Of a stretch of DNA of 64,000 nucleotides, positions 24,481 to 32,422 are shown piece after piece. How positions within the stretch are numbered: position 1 is the first letter of the stretch; every line of letters starts with the position of its first letter. The notes under the pieces were generated by a model. It did no database searches. It was not told the DNA's origin and saw only the letters and a list, made by a program, of their open reading frames with translations. Made by a program: the position numbers and the translations under genes. Origin of the DNA: DASYTH01 sp036002505 (GTDB lineage: Bacteria; Actinomycetota; Actinomycetes; Mycobacteriales; Pseudonocardiaceae); assembly GCF_036002505.1 (NCBI RefSeq), contig NZ_DASYTH010000322.1, forward strand, positions 1 to 64,000. The letters run 5' to 3'.

Positions 24481-25959
24481 ATGTCGGGAAAGGTCATCAT
24501 CGCCGGTGGCGGACCGACCGGGCTCATGCTCGCCTGCGAGCTCGGGCTGCTCGGCGTCGAAACCGTCGTGCTGGAGAAGCGCGCCGAGCCGAGCGGCGAG
24601 TCGCGGGGCATGGGTTTCCACGCGCGCTCGGTGGAGCTGCTGAACCAGCGCGGGCTGCGGGACCGGCTCTACCGGGACAACCCGCTGGTGTGGCCGAAGG
24701 TGCACTTCGCCCTGTTCTGGCTCGATATGTCCACTGTGGACGAAGACGAGTACACACTGGTCATGCCGCAGTGGCGGGTGGAGCAGATCCTCGAGGAGCG
24801 CGCCGGCGAGTTGGGTGTCGACGTCCGCCGTGGGCACGAGGTGGCCGCGCTCTCGCAGGACGACAACCAGGTCACGGTCGGCGTGCGGGCGCCGACCGGA
24901 AACTACGAGCTGGCCGCGGACTACGTGGTGGGCGCCGACGGTGGCGGGAGCGCGGTGCGCCGGCTCGCCGGCATCGGGTTCGAGGACTTCGGCGGGCTGA
25001 AGTACTACGGGGTGCTGGCCGACGTCAGGATCGACGGCCCGCGGGAGCGGTTCGCGCCGAGCCTGCACCCGACCGGGATGTACGTCGAGGTGCTGGGCCA
25101 GGACGACATGCTGCGGATCATGTCGGTGGAGTTCGACGTGGAGGCGCCGGACCGCAGCACACCGGTCACCCTGGCGGAGCTGAAGGGCAGCGCGCGCCGG
25201 GTCGCCGGCAAGGACCTCGACCTCCCCGAACCACAGTGGATGTCCCGGTTCAGCAGCGGGTTCCGGATGGCGGAGCGGTTCCGCGCCGGCCGGGTGCTGC
25301 TGGCCGGCGACGCCGCGCACATCCATTTCCCCGCGGGCGGGCAGGGCCTGAACACCGGGATCCAGGACGCGGTGAACCTGGGCTGGAAGCTGGCCGCGGA
25401 GCTCGGCGGCTGGGCGCCGCCGGGGCTGCTGGACAGCTACCACACCGAGCGCTACCCGGTCGGCGCCAAGGTGCTGGCGAACTCGCAGGCGCAGCTGGCG
25501 CTGATGTACCCGGTGCCGAAGGTGAATCCGCTGCGCGAGGTGTTCGCGGAGCTGACGAGGCTCCCCGAGGTGAACCGGTATCTGGTGGAGATGGTCGCGG
25601 GCCTGGCGGTGACCTATCCGATGCCGGACGTCCCGGACCACCCGCTGCTCGGCCGGCGCGCACCGAACGTCACGCTGTCCACTGTGGACGGTGAGGTCAC
25701 GGTCGCCGAACTGCTCCGGGACGGCAACGGGGTGCTGCTGGACCTGTCCGGTGACGCCGCGGAGTTGCCCGACTGCGACGGCTGGGCGGGCCGGCTCCGG
25801 GTGGTCCAGGCCGAGCCGCACGACCGGCTCGCCGCGCCGGTGCTGCTGATCAGGCCGGACGGGCATGTCGCGCTGGCGGACCGGGATCCGTCGGCCCTCC
25901 GGCGGGCGCTGGACACCTGGTTCGGCGCACCGGCCGCTGCTACGGTAGGTGTCCGCTGA
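24481..25959 (+). CDS. FAD-dependent aromatic/polyketide hydroxylase 1
   Basis: This is a 492-residue flavoprotein monooxygenase of the PheA/TfdB and RdmE-like family. The N-terminal dinucleotide motif GGGPTGL is at residues 8-14, the DG motif VVGADGG near residue 150, and the GD motif GDAAHIHFPAGGQG near residue 276. A C-terminal thioredoxin-like domain ends in VLLIRPDGHVALADRD, which is usual for polyketide hydroxylases. ATG 24481 is preceded by GGCAGGA. It lies 43 nt after the TIR gene and shares layout and many segments with the hydroxylase at 27536-28987. It likely oxidises the PKS product using NAD(P)H and O2; the substrate is unknown. Confidence 0.9.
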   Translation: MSGKVIIAGGGPTGLMLACELGLLGVETVVLEKRAEPSGESRGMGFHARSVELLNQRGLRDRLYRDNPLVWPKVHFALFWLDMSTVDEDEYTLVMPQWRVEQILEERAGELGVDVRRGHEVAALSQDDNQVTVGVRAPTGNYELAADYVVGADGGGSAVRRLAGIGFEDFGGLKYYGVLADVRIDGPRERFAPSLHPTGMYVEVLGQDDMLRIMSVEFDVEAPDRSTPVTLAELKGSARRVAGKDLDLPEPQWMSRFSSGFRMAERFRAGRVLLAGDAAHIHFPAGGQGLNTGIQDAVNLGWKLAAELGGWAPPGLLDSYHTERYPVGAKVLANSQAQLALMYPVPKVNPLREVFAELTRLPEVNRYLVEMVAGLAVTYPMPDVPDHPLLGRRAPNVTLSTVDGEVTVAELLRDGNGVLLDLSGDAAELPDCDGWAGRLRVVQAEPHDRLAAPVLLIRPDGHVALADRDPSALRRALDTWFGAPAAATVGVR

Positions 25960-26026
25960 GTCACTTTTCGTGAATGATCCGTTCCTTCGAGAGGTGCGAG
26001 GGTGTTACATTCAGTCGCATAGTGAA

Positions 26027-26039
26027 CGGAATCGTTCCG
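26027..26039. promoter_or_regulatory. Palindromic operator candidate ahead of the MFS pump
   Basis: CGGAATCGTTCCG is a palindrome with 5-bp arms, 16 nt before the start codon of the efflux pump and within a 95-nt gap of lower GC. TetR-type repressors of drug pumps often bind such sites. No regulator gene lies next to it, so the regulator would have to act from elsewhere in the cluster. Confidence 0.4.
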
Positions 26040-26054
26040 AATCTTGGAGGCGGC

Positions 26055-27539
26055 ATGTCGACCCCGTCGGCATCTCCGGTGCCCAGGCCCGGCATCGCGC
26101 TGGCGATCATCGTGACCTGCCAGCTGATGGTCGTACTGGACACCACCATCGTCAACGTGGCGCTCCCCCAGATCAAAGACGCACTCCACTTCACGCCCAC
26201 CGGCCTGTCCTGGGTGCTCAACGCCTATACCCTCACCTTCGGCGGCTTACTCCTCCTCGGTGGCCGCGCCGGTGACATCCTCGGCCGGCGCCGGGTTTTC
26301 CTCTTCGGCGTGCTGCTGTTCAGCGCCGCCTCACTGCTCGGCGGCCTGGCCCAGAACGCGCCGTGGCTGATCGCCGCCCGCGCCGCCCAGGGTGTCGGCG
26401 GCGCCATCGCCTCCCCCACCGCCCTCGCGCTGATCGCCACCAACTTCCGCGAAGGCCCGGAACGCACCCGGGCGATGAGCACCTGGGGCGCGGTCGCCGG
26501 CGCCGGCGGCGGTCTCGGCCTCATCCTCGGCGGCGTCCTCACCGACTGGGTCTCCTGGCAATGGGTCCTCTACGTCAACGTGCCCATCGGCCTCGCGATC
26601 GCCGCCCTGACCCCCCGCTACCTGGCCGAGTCCGACCGCCAACCCGGCCGGTTCGACCTGTTCGGCGCGCTCAGCTCCACCATCGGAATGTCCGCCCTGG
26701 TCTACGGATTCATCCGCGCCGCCACCAACGGCTGGGGCGACCGCTACGGTCTGATCGCGTTCGGCCTGGCCCTGGTATTCCTGGTCGCCTTCGTCGTCAA
26801 CGAAACCGCCGCCAAACAACCGATCGTGCCGCTCCGCCTGTTCGCCGACCGCAACCGCGCCATCGCCTTCGTCACCCGCCTCTTCGTCGTGGCGGGCATG
26901 TTCGGCATGTTCTTCTTCCTCACCCAGTTCACCCAGAACGTGCTCGACTGGAGCCCCCTGGAGGCCGGCCTCGCCGTCCTGCCGTCGACCGTGCTGATCC
27001 TGGTCTCGGCAAAACTGGTGATGAGGTTGATACCCAGGTACGGCGTGAAATCGCTGACCGTCACCGGAGTCACCGTCACCACCCTCGGCATGGTTTGGCT
27101 GAGCTTCATCTCCGAGACCACCAACTACTGGACCGGAATCCTCGGCCCGATGATCCTCTTTGGCATCGGCATGGGCATGCCCTTCGTGACGCTCACCCTG
27201 CTGTCCCTGGCCGCCGTGCCACCCAAGGACTCCGGCGCCGCGTCCGGCCTGGTCAACGTCATGCAGCAACTCGGCGGCGCGCTCGGCCTGTCGATCCTCG
27301 TCACGGTCTTCGGAACCGCCTCCCGCCATTCCGCCGAGCACAACCCCAACGCGCCCAAGACCATCCTCACCGACGGCATCGCCACGACCTTCACCGTCGC
27401 GACGGTCCTCATCGGCGCCATGATCGTGCTGACCCTGCTCGGAATCAAGGCAGGCAAGCCAACCGCGCCCACCGGGAGGCCGAGCGAGAACGGCGTGGCG
27501 CCAGGGATTCCGGCTACTCATCGAGAAGGGGCCACATGA
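26055..27539 (+). CDS. MFS drug-efflux transporter, DHA2 (14-TM) family
   Basis: This 494-residue membrane protein has many hydrophobic segments, compatible with 14 transmembrane helices. The DHA2/EmrB-type motifs include VVLDTTIVNVALP in the first helix region and the RAAQGVGGA motif C segment. ATG 26055 is chosen because GGAGG lies just upstream; the open frame extends upstream to 25974, but that stretch covers the promoter palindrome. The stop overlaps the start of the second hydroxylase by 4 nt (ATGA), so the two are coupled. Its position between two polyketide hydroxylases suggests export of, and self-resistance to, the cluster product. Confidence 0.92.
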   Translation: MSTPSASPVPRPGIALAIIVTCQLMVVLDTTIVNVALPQIKDALHFTPTGLSWVLNAYTLTFGGLLLLGGRAGDILGRRRVFLFGVLLFSAASLLGGLAQNAPWLIAARAAQGVGGAIASPTALALIATNFREGPERTRAMSTWGAVAGAGGGLGLILGGVLTDWVSWQWVLYVNVPIGLAIAALTPRYLAESDRQPGRFDLFGALSSTIGMSALVYGFIRAATNGWGDRYGLIAFGLALVFLVAFVVNETAAKQPIVPLRLFADRNRAIAFVTRLFVVAGMFGMFFFLTQFTQNVLDWSPLEAGLAVLPSTVLILVSAKLVMRLIPRYGVKSLTVTGVTVTTLGMVWLSFISETTNYWTGILGPMILFGIGMGMPFVTLTLLSLAAVPPKDSGAASGLVNVMQQLGGALGLSILVTVFGTASRHSAEHNPNAPKTILTDGIATTFTVATVLIGAMIVLTLLGIKAGKPTAPTGRPSENGVAPGIPATHREGAT

Positions 27540-28987
27540 GCGATCCCGTCGTGATCGTCGGAGGCGGCGTCACCGGACTGCTGCTCGCCGGTGAGCTGAG
27601 ACTCGCCGGCGTGCCGGCCGTGGTACTCGAAACACGGACCGGGATCGCCGAGCATTCCAACGGCATGGCCCTGCACGGCCGGTCCCTGGAGTTCCTGCGC
27701 CAGCGAGGGTTGGCCGACGAGATCGCCGCCGCCGGGGTCTTCCCCTGGCCCCGCACCCCGTTCGCGTTCCTGTGGCTCGACCTGGCCGGAGCGGACGAAC
27801 GGGACCACACGTACGCCTTCCCCCAGTGGCGCCTGGAAAAGATCCTCGAACGGCGGGCGGTTGACCTCGGCGCTGAGCTACGCCGCGGCCACACCGTGGT
27901 AGCGCTCGACAACGGCCCGGACCGGGTTACCCTGACCGTGCTGGCCGACGGCGCCGAGTATCGCGTCGAAGCAGGCTACGTCGTCGGCTGCGACGGCGAG
28001 GACAGCGTGGTCCGCCGGTTGTCAGGAATCCCCTTCGACGACGGCGGAATCGACTCGGGCTACTACGGGGTACTCGGCGACGTGGCATTTCCGGACGGCG
28101 TGTATCCCGAGTTCGCCGCCGGCCTGCACCCCAACGGAATGTTCGGCGCCCTCCCGTTGCAAGCCGGAATGCTGCGGCTCATGACCATACAATTCGACAC
28201 AAAGCGCCCCGGCGACGACGTCCCTGTCACCGCCGACGAACTGCGGGCGGCGATCCGCCGGGTGACCGGTACCGATCCGGATATCGGAGAGGTCCGCTGG
28301 CTGTCCCGCTTCGGCGGAGCGACCCGCGTAGCCGAAACTTACCGCCGAGACCGAGTGTTCCTGGCCGGCGACGCCGCGCACGTGCTCTACATTTCCGGAA
28401 CCCAGAGCTTGAACTTGGGAATTCAGGACGCCGCGAACCTCGGCTGGAAGCTCGCCGCGGCTGTCAAGGGATGGGCGCCGGCGGATTTGCTGGATACATA
28501 CCACATGGAGCGCCACGTCGCCGGAGAACAGGCCCGGACGCACGCTCTCGCGCAGTTCGCGCTGATGCACCCGCTTGATCGAGTGGGGCCGTTGCGCGAT
28601 ATCATGTCGGATATCCTGGGTTTCGGAGACGTTAACCAGCACCTGCTCAAACTGGCTACGGCGGCTCGATATCCGACAATGGGACAGGAAGGTCATCGAC
28701 CGGTCGGCGAGCAGATCGGGGAACTGCCGTTGTCGACGCCGGGGGGTGAGACGTCGGTGGCGGCACTGTTGGCGGGTGGGCGCGGGGTGCTCGTGGACTT
28801 CTCCGGCGGGACCGTGGGGGACGAGGCGCGGGCGTGGTCGGAGTGGGTGGAAATCGTCGAGGCGCGGCCGGTTGCTGAGTTCGGGGGTGATGGGGTGCTG
28901 GTTAGGCCGGATGGATATGTTGCATGGTTGGGTGGCGAGGGGTTGTTGGACGCGTTGAGAATGTGGTTCGGGGACGTATGGGTGTGA
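27536..28987 (+). CDS. FAD-dependent aromatic/polyketide hydroxylase 2 with altered GD motif
   Basis: This 483-residue enzyme belongs to the same family and has the same layout as the hydroxylase at 24481. GGGVTGL is at residues 8-14, VVGCDGED is in the DG region, and a thioredoxin-like tail is present. Start ATG 27536 overlaps the MFS stop and has GAGAAGGGG upstream. The second FAD-binding motif is odd: after GDAAH it reads VLYISGTQSLN, whereas the first enzyme has IHFPAGGQGLN, so a proline and two glycines that are normally conserved are lost. The last 150 nt also use G-rich, less C-ending codons than the rest. It may be a diverged hydroxylase or one losing flavin binding. Confidence 0.88.
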   Translation: MSDPVVIVGGGVTGLLLAGELRLAGVPAVVLETRTGIAEHSNGMALHGRSLEFLRQRGLADEIAAAGVFPWPRTPFAFLWLDLAGADERDHTYAFPQWRLEKILERRAVDLGAELRRGHTVVALDNGPDRVTLTVLADGAEYRVEAGYVVGCDGEDSVVRRLSGIPFDDGGIDSGYYGVLGDVAFPDGVYPEFAAGLHPNGMFGALPLQAGMLRLMTIQFDTKRPGDDVPVTADELRAAIRRVTGTDPDIGEVRWLSRFGGATRVAETYRRDRVFLAGDAAHVLYISGTQSLNLGIQDAANLGWKLAAAVKGWAPADLLDTYHMERHVAGEQARTHALAQFALMHPLDRVGPLRDIMSDILGFGDVNQHLLKLATAARYPTMGQEGHRPVGEQIGELPLSTPGGETSVAALLAGGRGVLVDFSGGTVGDEARAWSEWVEIVEARPVAEFGGDGVLVRPDGYVAWLGGEGLLDALRMWFGDVWV

Positions 28988-28990
28988 CTG

Positions 28991-29065
28991 GGTGCGGGGC
29001 TTGAAGGTTGGTCAGGGTGCAGCGCTTGGGGGTTGGTCAGGGTGTGGCGCTTCGGGGTGGGTTCG
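28991..29065. repeat. Three 25-bp tandem repeats at a convergent gene end
   Basis: Units at 28991-29015, 29016-29040 and 29041-29065 share the pattern GGTGyrGcGCTTgrrGGT with a TTGGTCAG end in the first two. Similar G-rich words occur on the opposite strand at about 29150-29210, so the 227-nt gap between the hydroxylase and the PAS-GGDEF-EAL gene is an inverted arrangement. No gene was seen in it. It lies between convergent genes and may help terminate both transcripts. Confidence 0.6.
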
Positions 29066-29214
29066 GGGGCGGCGCGCATTGTGCGGGGTCGCCTCTCCGG
29101 CCTCAAGGGCGCTTCGCGTCGGCTTCGCCGATCGCCGCGCCGCGGCCACCCGCCAACACCCCGAACTGCAACACCCCGAGCCGAACCCCAAGCCGCAGCA
29201 CCCCAAATGGAGCA

Positions 29215-31323
29215 CTACACGAAGAGCGCCTCAATATCCTCCGCCGGCCCCGCACACCCGAACAGCGGACCCGAAGCAACCGTCGCACCCACCTCGCGCC
29301 ACCACGCCAGCTGGTCCTCCGACTCGATCTGCCCCACGATCACCACGGCACCGGTGTCCCGCACCAGCGGAATCAGACCACGCGTAGCACGAAGGAACAG
29401 CGACTCGTTCTCCATACCACTCGTAACCCGGTTGATGACCCGATCCGCCATTTTCACCGCGTGCACCGGCAGATCCTCCAGGCAAGCCAAATCCCCACGC
29501 GTCGTCCCGAACTCGTAGAGCACGGTGGAGATACCCAGATCTACCAGGACATCCAGATTGTCCTCAGCCAGACCGTCCATCATGCACAGCGCCTGCACCG
29601 GCATGCCCAGGCGGAGCTGGTCGTTGGGCAGGCCGGTGTCGAGGAGGGCGGCTTGGACGGTGCGGACGAGGTCGGGGTCGGCGGCTTGCTGGCGGGTGAG
29701 CTCGACATAGAGCTGGGGGAGGTCGGCGGAAAGGCGGTGCTTCCAGGCCATGATCTGCTCGCAGGCGCGGCTGAGCATCCAGCGGCCGATGGGGAGGGAG
29801 AGGCCGGTCTCTTCGAGGGCGTCGATGCAGCTGTTGTGGTCGAGGGTGCCGTGCAGGGCGTGGTCCCAGCGGAGGAGTGGCTGGACCGCGGTGATTCTTC
29901 GGTCGTCGACCGAGACCAGGGGTTGGTATTCGAGGTCGATCTCGCCGCTCTCCCAGGCGCCGGGGATGGAGGCGGAGAGGTTGAAGCGTTCCCGGTCGCG
30001 GGCGCCGAGGTCGGTGTCGACCATGGCCCACTGGCGGCGGCCGGCGGCTTTGAGACGGCGGAGGGTGATGTCGGTGGCCTGGAGCAGGTCCATGGGGTCG
30101 GCGTCGGGGCGGGGGTATTCGAGCACCGCGATGCAGGCCGTGGTGGCGACGCCGTTGTCACCGACGTAGAAGGGTTCGCCGAGCTCGTCGTTGATGCGCT
30201 GGGCGATGGTTTCGGCGCTGGGGGTGGTCGGCGAGACCTCGATCATGATGCCGAACTCGTCGCCGTCGAGGCGGGCGACGGTGGCGGTCTCACCGGCGAC
30301 GACTGTGAGCAGCCGGCGGGCGACGACCTGGAGGAGCTTGTCTCCGACGTGCCGGCCGGGGCCGTCGTTGATCGCGGCGAAGCCGTCGAGGTTGATGTGG
30401 AAGAGGGTGACGGCGTCGACGGCGTACTTGCCGGCGAGGGCTTCCTCGAGCCGGCCGAGGAAGCGCTGGCGGTTGACCAGGCCGGTGAGCGCGTCGTGGG
30501 TGGCCTGGAAGCGCAGCCGGTCTTCGAGCAGGTGCTTGTCGGAGATGTCCTCGACGGTGGTGACGAAGTGCCGGGGCGTGCCGTCGGGGTGGCGCATGAC
30601 GGAGCCGGACAGGTACACCAACGCCTCGTCGCCGTTCTTGCGGCGGAGCCGGCGGCGTTCGCGGAACGGGAGCGCGTCGGTTTCGAGCAGTTCCTCGTAG
30701 CGCGAGGCGATGAGGGCGGCCTCGTCCGGGTGATAGAGGTCGCGCAGGTTCATGCCGCCGAGTTCGCGCGCCGGGTATTCGAGGATGTCGGCGAGGGCGC
30801 GGTTGGTGCGGACGAGGGCGCCGTCGAGGTCGGAGAGCGCCATGCCGACCGACGAGGAAGTGAAGATTTCTCGGAATAGCGCTTCGCTGGCTTGGAGATC
30901 GCGCTCCACGTTCTCTTTGGCGTGGGTGAGCGCCCGCTTGATGTCCTCCTGCTCGGCGAACAGCCGGCTGCGCATTCCCGTGGAGAACCCGGCGGCGAGC
31001 GCCCCGAGCACCGCCATGACCCGGTGCCGGACGCAGTCCACGGTGAGGGCGTCGAACTCGGGCATCTCAGCCAGCCACCGGCCCAGCAGGTCGATCGTGC
31101 TCCGCAAGCAGATCGGCTTGGTGAAGCCAATGACGACCATCCGGGCGCCCACCTCGCCACCCGGGTCGGCGTCGAAGTCCTCGGCACGCACCGTGTCGAC
31201 CAGGGCGTCGAGCAGCTCGAGCAGGGTCTGCTCGATCTCGTCACGCGAGCGCGCGACGTAGATCACCTGGGTCAGTTGTCCCGCCCATTGTCTGGCCAGC
31301 TCGGCTCTATCCACTGGCGCCAT
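29215..31323 (-). CDS. PAS-GGDEF-EAL protein with degenerate c-di-GMP motifs
   Basis: This 702-residue cytoplasmic protein starts with an alpha-helical sensor-like region (1 to about 150). A PAS domain follows (about 155-280, ending in a VEDISDKH segment), then a GGDEF domain (about 290-440) and an EAL domain (about 450-700). The GGDEF signature reads DGDEF. The EAL signature reads VQP in VQPLLRW, and the usual VNLS block reads VELT, so phosphodiesterase activity is doubtful. No membrane segment is seen. It may act as a c-di-GMP effector or a weak cyclase; this is inference. The ATG is at 31323. The 171-nt gap to the upstream methyltransferase shows no gene. Confidence 0.9.
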   Translation of the reverse strand: MAPVDRAELARQWAGQLTQVIYVARSRDEIEQTLLELLDALVDTVRAEDFDADPGGEVGARMVVIGFTKPICLRSTIDLLGRWLAEMPEFDALTVDCVRHRVMAVLGALAAGFSTGMRSRLFAEQEDIKRALTHAKENVERDLQASEALFREIFTSSSVGMALSDLDGALVRTNRALADILEYPARELGGMNLRDLYHPDEAALIASRYEELLETDALPFRERRRLRRKNGDEALVYLSGSVMRHPDGTPRHFVTTVEDISDKHLLEDRLRFQATHDALTGLVNRQRFLGRLEEALAGKYAVDAVTLFHINLDGFAAINDGPGRHVGDKLLQVVARRLLTVVAGETATVARLDGDEFGIMIEVSPTTPSAETIAQRINDELGEPFYVGDNGVATTACIAVLEYPRPDADPMDLLQATDITLRRLKAAGRRQWAMVDTDLGARDRERFNLSASIPGAWESGEIDLEYQPLVSVDDRRITAVQPLLRWDHALHGTLDHNSCIDALEETGLSLPIGRWMLSRACEQIMAWKHRLSADLPQLYVELTRQQAADPDLVRTVQAALLDTGLPNDQLRLGMPVQALCMMDGLAEDNLDVLVDLGISTVLYEFGTTRGDLACLEDLPVHAVKMADRVINRVTSGMENESLFLRATRGLIPLVRDTGAVVIVGQIESEDQLAWWREVGATVASGPLFGCAGPAEDIEALFV

Positions 31324-31494
31324 CCACGGGCCACGTCATCGTGCTGTCCTTCTCAGCTGAGCTGCGGCAACTTACCAGTTGCCAGTCAAGTGTTGCTAGT
31401 GGTCAGAGTGGACCAACTCTGCACCCATGTGGGTACCGAGCGCCACCCCGAATGCACACATTTGGTGGCTGCGGCCCTACCCCATAAGAGTGAA

Positions 31495-32310
31495 TTACGC
31501 CTTGTAACCAACTCCCGCATACAGGTTCGACTGCCCAACATCGTCCTCGATGTCCTCCGGGCGCTCCGGACGCCACTGCGGTGTGTACACGACGCCCGGC
31601 TCGACCAGGTGGTACCCGTCGAACATCCGGGTGATCTCCGCCCGGGTCCGCGGGTAGATCGGGTCCTGGCTCTGCCTGAACATCTCGACCGCACCGGCCA
31701 TCCCCGCCGGCGCGTTGTCCCAGGTGAACGCGGACAGCGCGAAGTAGCTGCCGGTCGCGACCTCGTCCCGGTACCGGGCGGCCAGCGCCCACGGGTCGTC
31801 GCCGTCCGGGACGAACTGCACCACTCCCACCATCAGCAGGCCGACCGGCTCGGTGAAGTCGACGAGGCTCCGCATCTGCGGCGCGTACAGGATCGCCTCC
31901 GGCTTGCGCATGTCCGCCTGGATGATCGCGGCGTCGTCGTTGTCCCGCAGCAGCAGCTCGCTGTGCGCGACCGCGATCCGTTCATGGTCGACGTACACGA
32001 CCCGGCTGCCCGGACGGGCCTGCTGCGCCACCTCGTGCACGGTGCCGACGGTGGGGATACCGGACCCGAGATCGACGTACTGGCCGATGCCCGCGTCCGC
32101 CATGAACAGCACCGCCCGCCGCAGGAACGCCCGGTTCATCCGGGCCATGTCCCGGACCGGCAGCACACTGCCCAGGTCCTCGGCGAGCGCCCGGTCCGCG
32201 GCGAAGTTGTGCCCGCCGCCGAGGAGGTAGTCGTAGACGCGCGCCGCGCTGGGCAGGTCGATGTCGATGCCGTCCGGCACCCAGCTCGACGTCTCCACCA
32301 CGACGCGCAC
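31495..32310 (-). CDS. SAM-dependent methyltransferase, Methyltransf_19 (DUF574) type
   Basis: This 271-residue protein has the family's opening (PDGIDIDLPSAARVYDYLLGG), the SAM loop DLGSGIPT near residue 90, and the acidic strand VVYVDHERIAV. This family is common in multiple copies in Streptomyces and Amycolatopsis; substrates are mostly unknown. It is on the minus strand, upstream of the GGDEF-EAL gene and downstream of the xanthine dehydrogenase gene. The 112-nt gaps on both sides have no shared operon signal. No role in the PKS pathway can be claimed. Confidence 0.88.
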   Translation of the reverse strand: MRVVVETSSWVPDGIDIDLPSAARVYDYLLGGGHNFAADRALAEDLGSVLPVRDMARMNRAFLRRAVLFMADAGIGQYVDLGSGIPTVGTVHEVAQQARPGSRVVYVDHERIAVAHSELLLRDNDDAAIIQADMRKPEAILYAPQMRSLVDFTEPVGLLMVGVVQFVPDGDDPWALAARYRDEVATGSYFALSAFTWDNAPAGMAGAVEMFRQSQDPIYPRTRAEITRMFDGYHLVEPGVVYTPQWRPERPEDIEDDVGQSNLYAGVGYKA

Positions 32311-32422
32311 ACCAATCGGTTATCGGATAGTGACCAACACCTTACTGAGTACCAGTTGACCAGGTAAGGGAACAGGGCTGTCGGACTCTGTTGTTGCCCC
32401 GATCGGGTGGACCTAGTGGCTT

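Noticed and set aside
24471..25694. Alternative frame over the first hydroxylase.
   Set aside because: It is a compositional shadow; flavoprotein motifs are only in the frame starting at 24481.
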